From a virus: a stretch of 64,000 bases of DNA. The notes under the pieces were generated by a model that had not been told where the DNA came from, searched no databases, and was given only the letters and a program-made list of their open reading frames with translations. The stretch is from positions 1 to 64,000 of the IMG/VR virus record IMGVR_UViG_3300034101_005931; one strand, given 5' to 3'. Both the position numbers and the translations under genes were made by a program. Below are positions 16,429-23,386 of the stretch, one piece after another. The stretch's first letter is position 1. The number at the start of each line of letters is the position of its first letter.

Positions 16429-16457
16429 TTGCCAAAATATTTAAATTCCTTCATTAT
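16429..16457 (+). promoter_or_regulatory. sigma70-type promoter for 16465
   Basis: TTGCCA, 17-nt spacer, CATTAT (16452-16457); ATG 16465 is 7 nt further. The -35 overlaps the stop region of the previous gene. A TTCCT word lies in the spacer. Confidence 0.5.
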
Positions 16458-16464
16458 AGGTACG

Positions 16465-16734
16465 ATGAAAACATTACCGAAAGTCCTTGAACAAAAAGGT
16501 TTTACCCTTAAGCAAATTAAACGCGAAGGGGACAAAGCTATTTACGAGCAGACTAAAGAAGGATTTGTCAAAAAACACTACGAAGTAATCCGAATAAATC
16601 GACATAATGGATATACTCTCGGAGAGCAATTTATTGCTCCGGCCGAAACTTACCCTGGAGCATCCCAATGGGGTGTCAACGGTTGGACTTGTTTAGATCT
16701 AAAGTCGGCCGAAGCAAAATATAAAAAGCTTTAA
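16465..16734 (+). CDS. conserved small protein, LPKVLEQKGF family
   Basis: 89 residues from ATG 16465. Pattern MKTLPKVLEQKGFTLKQIKREGDKAIYEQ ... YEVIRINRHNGYTLGE...ERPGASQWGVNGW is that of a small family seen in phages and Bacteroidetes mobile elements, of unknown function. An upstream TTG (16429) is rejected because it lies in the promoter. Confidence 0.7.
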   Translation: MKTLPKVLEQKGFTLKQIKREGDKAIYEQTKEGFVKKHYEVIRINRHNGYTLGEQFIAPAETYPGASQWGVNGWTCLDLKSAEAKYKKL

Positions 16735-16770
16735 TTCCTAAACGTGTTCCTGTAATATTATTACTGTTAT

Positions 16771-17688
16771 ATGAAACTTGGTTTGCAATCTACTTCGTTT
16801 GTCCGAGTTAAGGACATTGAAATCCCTGATATCTATAATCGTCGTCTAAAATGTGACTACGATGTTATTGACAAAATGTTTGGAGGCGGAATGCTTCCTG
16901 GCTCGGTCATTACTCTAAGTTCTCGGGCTGGTCTCGGCAAAACTACATTTGTTTTACAAATTCTTGAACGCCTAGCGGACAAAGGATTTGATGTGGGTTT
17001 TTGTAGCTCAGAAGAGTCTGTTTATCAGGTTGCTTTTAACTGCCGTCGTATCGGGGTCAAGAGTGTTGGTATATGTAACGAGAGTAAAATGGAAAAAATT
17101 CTCGAGTTCATGGAGCACATGGATGTAGTAGTTGTCGACTCTTTTCAGGGTATTGACATTAAAGATAAATCCGACAAAGCAGTTATCGAGACGTTCATTC
17201 AAAAAGCCAAAACAACTGAATGTGTTTTGATCCTTATCTGTCATCTTACCAAAAGCGGTGATATGAGAGGTACCAATTTGTTAACATACGCTGTTGATGT
17301 TAATGTGAATCTAGATCTTATTAAGGATAGCGTTGATGGTGCTCGTAATATACGTACAACAAAGAACCGGTTCGGTCCTGGAGGCGACTTTGATTGTACG
17401 CTTACAGAATACGGGTTTGACTTTGTTAATATTATTACAGATAAGGATGAACGGGTCTCTAAGAAAGAGGGTCAACGTCGTACAATTCTTACCATGGACG
17501 GTAAAATTACAATCAGCACTGTCAGTAAACAGCTTGATATTGATGCAACACGTGCTGGCTATTTACTTCGCGAGCTTGCAACAGAGGGTAAACTCAAACA
17601 GCGCGGCCGTGGTAAAAAAGCTACATGGAAGCTTACTTCTGAACCAAAACAGGTAGTGGAAGTTTTTAAGCTACCAGCATATATATAA
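16771..17688 (+). CDS. RadA/Sms-like RecA-fold ATPase with C-terminal winged helix
   Basis: 305 residues. RecA-fold core: Walker A SRAGLGKTT at 51-59, FCSSEES near 75, Walker B VVVVDSFQG near 118, and the RadA-type KNRFGPGG around 200, a motif used for DNA-dependent function in RadA. No N-terminal zinc finger and no Lon-like domain, so it is a core-only form. Residues ~235-292 form a winged helix (ISTVSKQLDIDATRAGYLLRELATEGKLKQRG). Likely role: ATPase in branch migration, recombination or replication. Codon use is like other strongly expressed genes of the window. Very short leader. Confidence 0.82.
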   Translation: MKLGLQSTSFVRVKDIEIPDIYNRRLKCDYDVIDKMFGGGMLPGSVITLSSRAGLGKTTFVLQILERLADKGFDVGFCSSEESVYQVAFNCRRIGVKSVGICNESKMEKILEFMEHMDVVVVDSFQGIDIKDKSDKAVIETFIQKAKTTECVLILICHLTKSGDMRGTNLLTYAVDVNVNLDLIKDSVDGARNIRTTKNRFGPGGDFDCTLTEYGFDFVNIITDKDERVSKKEGQRRTILTMDGKITISTVSKQLDIDATRAGYLLRELATEGKLKQRGRGKKATWKLTSEPKQVVEVFKLPAYI

Positions 17689-17691
17689 TAT

Positions 17692-17850
17692 ATGGCAGGC
17701 AAAGGAGACAGACCACGTAGTTGTTTTTCATCACAATTTAAAAAAAATTACGACTCTATAAACTGGTCAGACAAAAAAAAGAAAAAAGATGGGCCTGCTG
17801 AACAAATTAAAAAAGGAAAAAAAATTTATGTCTATTCTAATTCTCGGTAA
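17692..17850 (+). CDS. small conserved T4-like phage protein (MAGKGDRPRSCF family)
   Basis: 52 residues, beginning MAGKGDRPRSCFSSQF and continuing NYDSINW, a signature shared by small proteins in many T4-like and other large phages. Lys-rich tail. Function unknown. ATG is 4 nt after the RadA-like gene stop, and its 3' end overlaps the SDR start by 23 nt. Confidence 0.8.
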   Translation: MAGKGDRPRSCFSSQFKKNYDSINWSDKKKKKDGPAEQIKKGKKIYVYSNSR

Positions 17851-18700
17851 AGGTTTTGTAGGGACACATCTACACGAACATTTTCAAAAAAATAAAATAC
17901 AGAGTACCATTTACGGTCAGTCCGAATTGGAGTATACAGATTCTAATACCCTAGCAGCTTATTTAGACGAACCAGGGAACAAAATAGATATTGTAATAAA
18001 TTGCTCTGGGTACACTGGTGTACCTAATGTTGACGCTTGTGAAGACAATAAAGAACTTTGTTATAACTACAATGTAGCGTATCCGTTGCAGGTTTTAAAC
18101 GTTTGTGAGCGTCGTAAGATACCTGTTATTCACATAGGATCAGGATGCATATACTCAGGCTATGAAAAAGAATATACAGAAAATGACACCCCGGACTTTG
18201 GCATATTTTCTAATGAATCGTCCTATTATAGTAAATGTAAACACATATTTGAAACATTCGCTAAACACTTTCAATGCTCCGTACTTAGAATACGGATTCC
18301 TTTCACTTCTGATAATTCTCGAAAGAATTACTTTACTAAACTTATAAACTACGATTCACTCATAAGTGAAAACAACTCAATTACATCTATAACAGATTTT
18401 AATGAGTTCATTGTTAAATTTATAAACAAAATTAAAGATGGTACCATTAACCATGGCTTGTATAATGTTGTTAACCCCGATCCTGTGACAGCAGAATGTG
18501 TTGTTACACTACTAAAGAAATATAATATCAATAACCCCAATTGGTCTTTTATTAAGGTAAGTGAGCTCAATACAAAAGCAAATAGATCAAACTGCGTGTT
18601 GTCGGCAGAAAAAATAAAATCCATTGGACTTTCCTTGCCTCCTACATTAGAATCGCTTGAACGAGACATACAGCTTCTCTCACAAACGATCAATGACTAA
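17828..18700 (+). CDS. RmlD-like NAD(P)-dependent SDR (sugar-nucleotide reductase or epimerase)
   Basis: 290 residues from ATG 17828. Rossmann start ILILGKGFVGTHL (G-x-G-x-x-G), N-x-S-G-Y-T-G near 75, catalytic YYSKCK (Y-x-x-x-K) near 155, as in extended SDRs. Closest in style to dTDP-4-dehydrorhamnose reductase. Acts on nucleotide sugars, so a role in glycan synthesis is likely. Start chosen because GGAAA precedes it and the Rossmann fold begins at once. Overlaps the next gene by 8 nt. Confidence 0.82.
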   Translation: MSILILGKGFVGTHLHEHFQKNKIQSTIYGQSELEYTDSNTLAAYLDEPGNKIDIVINCSGYTGVPNVDACEDNKELCYNYNVAYPLQVLNVCERRKIPVIHIGSGCIYSGYEKEYTENDTPDFGIFSNESSYYSKCKHIFETFAKHFQCSVLRIRIPFTSDNSRKNYFTKLINYDSLISENNSITSITDFNEFIVKFINKIKDGTINHGLYNVVNPDPVTAECVVTLLKKYNINNPNWSFIKVSELNTKANRSNCVLSAEKIKSIGLSLPPTLESLERDIQLLSQTIND

Positions 18701-19280
18701 ACTTAAACATCTTTTAGGAGATATTGTCAAGCAATGTGTTGACAATAATATAGAGCTTAAGCTTGTGCCAAAAGATCACGTATTGGTGGATCACAATATT
18801 AAATGCTCAGGTTATTTCGACGACACATCACTTGTAGTGGCATCTGGTAAGAAAGATTGGGTCGATGTTTTAATTCACGAGTCTTGTCATCTTGATCAAT
18901 TTATAGGTAAATCAAAAATATATGATAAAGGTGGCAGGGGTATTATTATTATTGATGAATGGCTCGGCGGTAAAAACATTAATAAAACTAGATTGTATAA
19001 ATCGTTTCAAGATTCTATTTTAATGGAATTAGACTGCGAAAAGCGAACAGTTAAAAAGATCAAAAAATATAAAATTAATATAAACATTACAAAATATATA
19101 CAACAGGTTAACGCCTATCTTTTAAGCTATTGGGCTACATATCAAAATCGCAAATGGTACCCGTTCCCGTATAACAACCCCCGTATTGTAAAAAATATGC
19201 CTAAAGTCTTTTTACAGCCTAAAGAATACCTTGCACCTCATGAGGTGTACCTTAAATTCTTTAATGAAAAAGGTTCTTAA
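18693..19280 (+). CDS. putative zinc metallopeptidase (HExxH)
   Basis: 195 residues. Zincin motif H-E-S-C-H in VLIHESCHLDQF at about residues 75-86, followed by a helical domain with an acidic LMELDCEKRTVKK segment that could supply the third ligand. The rest is lysine-rich. Another HExxH protein is encoded at 59273-59914. Substrate unknown. Confidence 0.65.
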   Translation: MTKLKHLLGDIVKQCVDNNIELKLVPKDHVLVDHNIKCSGYFDDTSLVVASGKKDWVDVLIHESCHLDQFIGKSKIYDKGGRGIIIIDEWLGGKNINKTRLYKSFQDSILMELDCEKRTVKKIKKYKININITKYIQQVNAYLLSYWATYQNRKWYPFPYNNPRIVKNMPKVFLQPKEYLAPHEVYLKFFNEKGS

Positions 19281-19533
19281 GCCATTCTTAGAAGAAGACG
19301 CTGTATACTATTCTGATTTTAGCGGTAAGTTAATTGACCCCTTATATCGAGCATCACCGTGTGAAGTGACCCTAGAGTTTAATTACGGATCTAAGTACGA
19401 CGGAGAAAAAATAACTCTACACTTAACAGATGATGAAAGTGAAGATTTATTAGTGTATTTAAATTCAAAACTCATTCAGGAAACCAAAAATGAACTAAAT
19501 AAGTTTTATGGAGAAAAAAAGGCGGTGATGTAA
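19264..19533 (+). CDS. hypothetical protein
   Basis: 89 residues from ATG 19264 (overlapping the zincin gene end by 17 nt). Beta-strand rich centre (EVTLEFNYGSKYDGEKITLHLTDDE) and a helical C terminus. No domain recognised. Stop TAA is directly followed by the ATG of the next gene. Confidence 0.65.
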   Translation: MKKVLKPFLEEDAVYYSDFSGKLIDPLYRASPCEVTLEFNYGSKYDGEKITLHLTDDESEDLLVYLNSKLIQETKNELNKFYGEKKAVM

Positions 19534-19746
19534 ATGATTGAGTCTTTTTTTATTGCTTCAGTAATAATTTTTATTGTATGTTTTGTGATAGGTGTAATTG
19601 TTTCTATGATATATGGGGATAACGTCGAAAAATATTTTAAAAGCTATGATGTTTTAATTAATATTATGACTTGGTCAATATTCACTACAATACCTACAGG
19701 TCTTTTTGTCTTAGTAAAGAAGTTTTTTATTGATTTTCTTTCATGA
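19534..19746 (+). CDS. small two-helix membrane protein
   Basis: 70 residues with hydrophobic segments near 5-27 and 45-65 joined by a polar loop (YGDNVEKYFKSYD). Starts one base after the previous stop. Unknown function; small phage membrane proteins often affect host envelope or exclusion. Confidence 0.6.
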   Translation: MIESFFIASVIIFIVCFVIGVIVSMIYGDNVEKYFKSYDVLINIMTWSIFTTIPTGLFVLVKKFFIDFLS

Positions 19747-19755
19747 AGCATTTAT

Positions 19756-19763
19756 TATAAATA
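19756..19763 (+). promoter_or_regulatory. T4-type late promoter box
   Basis: TATAAATA, 7 nt before ATG 19771. Confidence 0.65.
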
Positions 19764-19770
19764 TCAACAC

Positions 19771-20088
19771 ATGGAAAAATATAAAAAGATATTAGAAAAG
19801 AAAGAGCTCTATATTCAGTTTTCTGATGAAGAGATGTCTGAAATTGGGTGGGAAGAGGGTCAAAAGCTATCCTTATCTTTCGATAAGGTTACAGGGTCCA
19901 TTTTTTTAAAACCATATGTTAAAGTGGATGTTGATATGTCAGAATGGTCAAGAGAGGTACTGGAGTATATTGTTGGTGTTTCCTGTGAGAAAGACATTTC
20001 ATGCAACCAAGTCATCGAAGATGTGTTAAAAGACACAATTAAAACACGCGACACACTTAATAAAAAGGAAGAACTACTCTGTGAATAA
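19771..20088 (+). CDS. hypothetical protein with AbrB-like N-terminal segment
   Basis: 105 residues. The N-terminal ~50 (ELYIQFSDEEMSEIGWEEGQKLSLSF) follow the pattern of small swapped-hairpin proteins in phages (…G-W-x-x-G-D/Q-x-L-x…), and the rest is helical. DNA binding is possible but not shown. Driven by a late-type box. Overlaps the next gene by 8 nt. Confidence 0.6.
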   Translation: MEKYKKILEKKELYIQFSDEEMSEIGWEEGQKLSLSFDKVTGSIFLKPYVKVDVDMSEWSREVLEYIVGVSCEKDISCNQVIEDVLKDTIKTRDTLNKKEELLCE

Positions 20089-20251
20089 TAATATAAACAC
20101 TATACTTTTTGTAATACTATCAATTTTAATAATACAACTTATGGTTCTATTTTCAAATGAAATACGCTTTTCAAGACTAGAACAAAAAATTGATCAATAT
20201 TTCGCCCCGATTGATGACGTTGACTTACCTAAGTGGGAGGAGCAACAGTAA
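20081..20251 (+). CDS. small single-TM protein (GTG start)
   Basis: 56 residues from GTG 20081, overlapping the stop of the previous gene. One hydrophobic helix at residues 8-25, then a short acidic cytoplasmic or periplasmic tail (PIDDVDLPKWEEQQ). Stop TAA overlaps ATG of the next gene (TAATG), a coupling sign that supports the frame. Confidence 0.65.
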   Translation: MNNNINTILFVILSILIIQLMVLFSNEIRFSRLEQKIDQYFAPIDDVDLPKWEEQQ

Positions 20252-20886
20252 TGGGAATGTTTGATACTATCTTTGTTAAAAAGAAACTACCCTTAACTAA
20301 GGAGCTTAAAGCTCTTAATGTTAAATGGGAAGAAGAACCTTTTCAAACAAAGGACCTGGAAAGTCTCATGGAAACATATGAGATTACTAAAACGGGAAAG
20401 CTAAACTATCTATGGCAAGAGAGAGTATGGAAGGATGATGATGGTGCTTTTCTAAAAGGCTATATGGATGTGGCAAAGGAAGAGTGGAGGAAAGTTGACT
20501 TTCACGGCACTATTAATTTTTATACATCATATTGTGATAATGATGGTTATAACTGGGATTGGGTTAGTGATGACCCGGAGCAAATGACTTGGGATGATAT
20601 CGAACTCATTCAAGGCTATGATTGGTGGATAGAATTTGAAGCTTATTTTACACACGGAAATTTAGATGAAATAAAACTTATAAAAGTAACTAAGGATCCG
20701 ATAAGCGAAAGAATTAAAAACAACAAAATCTGGGCTGAAAAAAGGGCTGTGGAAAACAAAAAAATTTCAAGAAAGATTGTTGGCTTCTTAAGAAAATTTG
20801 CTTGCTATCGTTATGTAATTCGTTTATTATTAAGAATAGTCAATAAGACATATTCATGCTTAACTAAAGCATTATATAGACTGTGA
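20251..20886 (+). CDS. conserved phage hypothetical (MFDTI...FQTKDLE family)
   Basis: 211 residues from ATG 20251, coupled to the previous stop. N terminus MGMFDTIFVKKKLPL and FQTKDLESLMETYEITKTGKL match a family common in large phages whose function is unknown. Many Trp and Asp residues in the middle; Arg/Lys-rich hydrophobic C-terminal helices. Stop overlaps the GTG of the next gene. Confidence 0.75.
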   Translation: MGMFDTIFVKKKLPLTKELKALNVKWEEEPFQTKDLESLMETYEITKTGKLNYLWQERVWKDDDGAFLKGYMDVAKEEWRKVDFHGTINFYTSYCDNDGYNWDWVSDDPEQMTWDDIELIQGYDWWIEFEAYFTHGNLDEIKLIKVTKDPISERIKNNKIWAEKRAVENKKISRKIVGFLRKFACYRYVIRLLLRIVNKTYSCLTKALYRL

Positions 20887-21023
20887 AAACAAAAAATAAA
20901 ATTATTCAGAAGACGTATGCAGTTCCTGGCGGCCAATACCAGACAGCTAAAAATGTTCGTCAGTTCTATAACAAAAACACTCGAGCACAACGCTCTGATG
21001 CAGGCGGAAAAAGAAAGCCATAA
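20883..21023 (+). CDS. small basic protein (GTG start)
   Basis: 46 residues from GTG 20883, sharing 4 nt with the preceding stop. Lys/Arg/Gln-rich (TKNKIIQKTYAVPGGQYQT, RQFYNKNTRAQRS). No domain. Support is the coupled start and charge pattern rather than homology. Confidence 0.55.
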   Translation: MKTKNKIIQKTYAVPGGQYQTAKNVRQFYNKNTRAQRSDAGGKRKP

Positions 21024-21320
21024 AATACTTGCACTTTACCATAGGTTCCTTTATAAATATATATATACATTCAAAAATGAAACTTCATACAGATACACGC
21101 GGAACAAGTTGTCCGAGCCCAATTACAGGCTCATGGACAACCTTTGTCTTCTAAGCGGGTATTATATAGAATTTTCTTGATAAGCCCGCTGAACTCAATA
21201 AAATGAGCAGCGGGTTTCAATTTAAAAGGCTTTTTGGGAGATGAGCCTGAATCATCGAAACAACCACCTTGAATCCGTGGGTATATGAAATATATAGAGG
21301 TGTAGATCTTTATAAAAAGC
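21024..21320 (+). other. 297-nt stretch without convincing gene; nested hairpins
   Basis: Only a 25-residue frame starting at ATG 21077 is present, which I do not call. The segment holds a nested hairpin TTGTCC-GAGCC...GGCTC-at-GGACAA (about 21108-21142) and two mutually exclusive pairings around 21183-21191 (see findings). AT-rich, leads directly into the first tRNA. Confidence 0.6.
21183..21217 (+). terminator. terminator-like hairpin
   Basis: AGCCCGCTG pairs with CAGCGGGTTT (21208-21217), inner CTCA/TGAG stem. Weak T tract, so either a terminator or an RNA-processing hairpin before the tRNA array. Confidence 0.5.
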
Positions 21321-21392
21321 GCGAGTGTAGCATAATGGTAATGCACTTCGTTGCCAACGAAGGTACTGTCGGTTCGAGCCCGATCACTCGCT
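21321..21392 (+). tRNA. tRNA-Gly (GCC)
   Basis: Acceptor GCGAGTG/CACTCGC; anticodon loop TTGCCAA in CTTCG/CGAAG; canonical TTCGA T-loop and GG-bearing D-loop. CCA not encoded. Confidence 0.92.
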
Positions 21393-21465
21393 TTTTAAAA
21401 TTTTACAGTCCCGGGACAATCCCTCTCCTGCTAATGTAGTGACGGATCCCGGGTAAGATTTTAAT

Positions 21466-21545
21466 GCCAGTGTGGCTCAGCGGCGACAGCACCGCTTTTG
21501 TAAAGCGGTATACAAACAACGGGGGTTCGAGTCCCTCCACTGGCC
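21466..21545 (+). tRNA. tRNA-Thr (TGT)
   Basis: Acceptor GCCAGTG/CACTGGC, anticodon stem CCGCT/AGCGG with loop TTTGTAA, canonical T-loop; CCA encoded at 21546-21548. Variable region somewhat long (tatacaaacaac). Confidence 0.88.
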
Positions 21546-21555
21546 CCATTTTTTT

Positions 21556-21627
21556 GCATCGGAAGCTAAACGGCTAGGCAATGGTCTGCAAAACCTTTAT
21601 TAGTCAGTTCGACTCTGACCCGATGCT
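21556..21627 (+). tRNA. tRNA-Cys (GCA)
   Basis: Acceptor GCATCGG/CCGATGC, anticodon loop CTGCAAA, canonical TTCGA; CCA encoded at 21628-21630. Confidence 0.88.
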
Positions 21628-21673
21628 CCATTTTTTTATTTGCAAATAGCAAATATTCGTATAATATGAATTT

Positions 21674-21880
21674 ATGTATACGACAAGATTATCATTCAAA
21701 GGCAATAATATGGAAGTTGGTATCAAAACCCTTTGGACCAACGATGGTGAAGATCATTATGATTTAGAAATTCGTTCAAAGAAAAGAATCTCTGGTCATG
21801 ACTTTCAAGCTTTAAGAAACTATCTTCAAGAAGAAGGTTATATTGAAGCAGCACGAGAATGGAATAAAAATCTTGTTTAA
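21674..21880 (+). CDS. hypothetical protein inside the tRNA array
   Basis: 68 residues. Contains NMEVGIKTLWTNDGEDHYDLEIRSKK and a helical acidic segment. A TATAAT box (21660-21665) is 8 nt before ATG 21674; an internal ATG at 21710 is the alternative start. No domain recognised. It separates three tRNAs from the structured region and the rest of the array. Confidence 0.6.
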   Translation: MYTTRLSFKGNNMEVGIKTLWTNDGEDHYDLEIRSKKRISGHDFQALRNYLQEEGYIEAAREWNKNLV

Positions 21881-22215
21881 CGATCTGGCCGTAGTGGTTT
21901 CCAGATCAGGGTGGAATCTCTTTGCCTGTTAGTGTGTTAGGAGACCCATCTGTGCTAGACGAGCTAGGCTACATAAAGCTACGACTCTATGCATTTAGTT
22001 TAACACAGGCTGAGGACGGAAGTACTGGCTCCATGCCGGGCTCCGTTGAGGAAGGGACAATTCCTAGGACAAAACCCTTCACATACTAAATATTTTAGTA
22101 GACCCGGGACGCCTCTCGATGATGTCGATGCGCACCGTTCGGGTGATCTAGCGTGATAACAAAGCCAGTACACATTAAGTTGGGACGCCTTCGGTTTCTG
22201 GTACAAAAACACGCC
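21881..22215 (+). ncRNA. candidate structured RNA, ~330 nt
   Basis: No plausible gene between the stop at 21880 and tRNA-Ile. Richer in G+C than its flanks and full of complementary arms: GATCTGG/CCAGATC (21882-21888 with 21901-21907), ACGGA/TCCGT (22016-22020 with 22032-22036), GAAGGG/CCCTTC (22041-22046 with 22075-22080), a TACTAAA/TTTAGTA hairpin next to it, and a long-range GTACTGGC/GCCAGTAC pairing (22022-22029 with 22164-22171). No RNase P, 6S or tmRNA signature found. Strand assumed from the flanking tRNAs. Confidence 0.6.
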
Positions 22216-22219
22216 CTTT

Positions 22220-22290
22220 CCCTCCTTAGTTCAGTAGTAGAACGGTTCTTTGATAAGGAACAGAGCATGGGGCGGTACCATGAGGAGGGA
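22220..22290 (+). tRNA. tRNA-Ile (GAT), non-canonical T-loop
   Basis: Acceptor CCCTCCT/AGGAGGG, U8-A9, D-stem GTTC/GAAC, anticodon loop TTGATAA, T-stem CATGG/CCATG with loop GGCGGTA instead of TTCGA-type; D-loop AGTAGTA lacks GG. CCA encoded at 22291-22293. Confidence 0.85.
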
Positions 22291-22298
22291 CCATTTTA

Positions 22299-22386
22299 GG
22301 GCAGATAGCTGAGTTGGTCTAAGGCGCCCGACTTGAAATCGGAAGTGGGGGAAACTTCACCATGGGTTCGAATCTTACTCTGCCCG
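22299..22386 (+). tRNA. tRNA-Ser (TGA)
   Basis: Acceptor GGGCAGA/TCTGCCC, anticodon loop CTTGAAA, long variable arm with GTGGGGGAAACTTCAC, canonical T-loop; CCA at 22387-22389. A second Ser(TGA) gene is at 28195. Confidence 0.9.
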
Positions 22387-22397
22387 CCATTTTAACC

Positions 22398-22469
22398 GCC
22401 CTTGTAGTTCTAATAGCAAAACAGTTCCTTGGTAAGGATCGGTAGACGGAGCGTAACCGTCCTGGGGCT
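22398..22469 (+). tRNA. tRNA-Thr (GGT), non-canonical T-loop
   Basis: Acceptor GCCCTTG/CTGGGGC with one mismatch, anticodon loop TTGGTAA, T-stem GACGG/CCGTC closing loop AGCGTAA; D-loop lacks GG. Confidence 0.8.
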
Positions 22470-22485
22470 TTTAAATAATTTTAAC

Positions 22486-22558
22486 TGCGGGTTAGAACTC
22501 TGGTGAGTTCAGGTGTCTCATAAGCATCTATAGGAGGATTCGATTTCCTCACCCGCTA
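22486..22558 (+). tRNA. tRNA-Met (CAT), probable initiator
   Basis: Acceptor TGCGGGT/ACCCGCT leaves a U1-U72 mismatch, and the D-stem GAAC/GTTC gives A11-U24: two initiator features. The three G-C pairs of the anticodon stem are absent (GGTGT/GCATC). Anticodon loop CTCATAA, canonical TTCGATT T-loop. CCA not encoded. Confidence 0.8.
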
Positions 22559-22566
22559 TTCTTTAT

Positions 22567-22647
22567 ATGTCCGCTCACAAGTGGGATTGTACAGAGTCTC
22601 CAAAACTCTCGTCGTTTGACTAAGGGGTTCGATTCCTCACGGACATG
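22567..22647 (+). tRNA. tRNA-Trp (CCA) with extended variable arm
   Basis: Acceptor ATGTCCG/CGGACAT, anticodon stem AGAGT/ACTCT perfect with loop CTCCAAA. The variable region is ~13-14 nt with a small GTC/GAC hairpin, where 4-5 nt is normal for Trp. D-arm is short. CCA at 22648-22650. Confidence 0.72.
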
Positions 22648-22654
22648 CCATTTA

Positions 22655-22725
22655 GCCGCAGTAACATAAAAGTAATGTGTTAGTCTTCCAAACTAAAGAA
22701 CTCGGGGCAGTACCGTGCTGCGGCA
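22655..22725 (+). tRNA. tRNA-Gly (TCC), non-canonical T-loop
   Basis: Acceptor GCCGCAG/CTGCGGC, D-stem ACAT/ATGT with loop AAAAGTA (no GG), anticodon stem TTAGT/ACTAA with loop CTTCCAA, T-stem CTCGG/CCGTG with loop GGCAGTA. Confidence 0.83.
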
Positions 22726-22732
22726 TATTTCG

Positions 22733-22804
22733 GGAGTTGTAGCTCAGAGGAAGAGCAGTTGGCTTTTAACCAATTGGCCGTGGGTTCGACCCCCACCGAC
22801 TCCA
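22733..22804 (+). tRNA. tRNA-Lys (TTT)
   Basis: Acceptor GGAGTTG/CGACTCC, D-stem GCTC/GAGC, anticodon loop CTTTTAA, canonical GTTCGAC T-loop. Confidence 0.92.
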
Positions 22805-22809
22805 CTTAT

Positions 22810-22880
22810 GGTTCGTTAGTATAATAGCAGTACACTAGATTGTCACTCTAGTAGCAGGGGAGCATAACCCCTACGAACCG
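22810..22880 (+). tRNA. tRNA-Asp (GTC), non-canonical T-loop
   Basis: Acceptor GGTTCGT/ACGAACC, anticodon stem CTAGA/TCTAG with loop TTGTCAC, T-stem AGGGG/CCCCT closing loop AGCATAA; D-loop without GG. CCA at 22881-22883. Confidence 0.87.
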
Positions 22881-22887
22881 CCATTTC

Positions 22888-22959
22888 GGATCCTTGGTGA
22901 AATGGATATCACGTAACGCTACGGACGTTAAATTCTGAGTTCGACCCTTGGAGGATCCA
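22888..22959 (+). tRNA. tRNA-Arg (ACG)
   Basis: Acceptor GGATCCT/AGGATCC, anticodon loop CTACGGA (A34, a target for A-to-I editing by TadA), canonical GTTCGAC T-loop. Confidence 0.9.
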
Positions 22960-22970
22960 TAAGTATTTTT

Positions 22971-23360
22971 ATGAAGTGGTGGCCTACTATACTAGTAGCA
23001 GTGGGTTTGTTTTTTTATTTTGAATATTATTCAGTTCGTGTGCCACTTAAATATGAAATGCTGAATGACGGCTGTCTAATACAATCTTTATATTTTCAAC
23101 AAGTTATACAAGCTCAGCAAATATTAGATGAATACATGTGGACAAGAGTTCTTGCAATTCAATTTTATGGAATAATAGAAGGACATGCTGTAACTGTTTT
23201 TGTCTATAAAAATATAACGTGGGTTTATGATCCTAATCGCGGATCTTTCCCTGTAGCGCACTTTTCACTTTATAACCCATTAATGATCGCGGAACTTGCT
23301 TTTCCAAAACTTTCAATAAAAAAAGCATACTATATTGAACCAACATTATTATTGCATTAA
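22971..23360 (+). CDS. membrane-anchored protein, possible papain-like fold
   Basis: 129 residues. N-terminal hydrophobic helix (ILVAVGLFFYF) as a signal anchor. The rest has a Cys in NDGCLIQSLYF near residue 35, then IIEGHAVTVFVYKNITWVYDPNRGSF with a His and a following D/N, the C-H-D order of papain-like and C39-type peptidases. Catalysis is not proven. Begins 12 nt after tRNA-Arg. Confidence 0.5.
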   Translation: MKWWPTILVAVGLFFYFEYYSVRVPLKYEMLNDGCLIQSLYFQQVIQAQQILDEYMWTRVLAIQFYGIIEGHAVTVFVYKNITWVYDPNRGSFPVAHFSLYNPLMIAELAFPKLSIKKAYYIEPTLLLH

Positions 23361-23380
23361 CTGAAGAAATCCTCTATTAT
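23352..23380 (+). promoter_or_regulatory. sigma70-type promoter for the exonuclease gene
   Basis: TTGCAT, 17-nt spacer, TATTAT (23375-23380); ATG 23387 begins 6 nt later, so the mRNA should be leaderless. Confidence 0.75.
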
Positions 23381-23386
23381 ATAGCA

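Noticed and set aside
21405-21456. Extra tRNA between Gly and Thr
   Set aside because: Only a CCCGGG-closed hairpin of about 46 nt; no cloverleaf can be drawn.
22000-22212. 70-residue minus frame in the structured segment
   Set aside because: No start signal, Cys/Arg/Ser-rich by chance, and it runs through the hairpin arms.
21881-22215. RNase P RNA
   Set aside because: Conserved core words such as GAGGAAAGTCC and ACAGAACCC are not present; GAGGAAGGGAC only looks similar.
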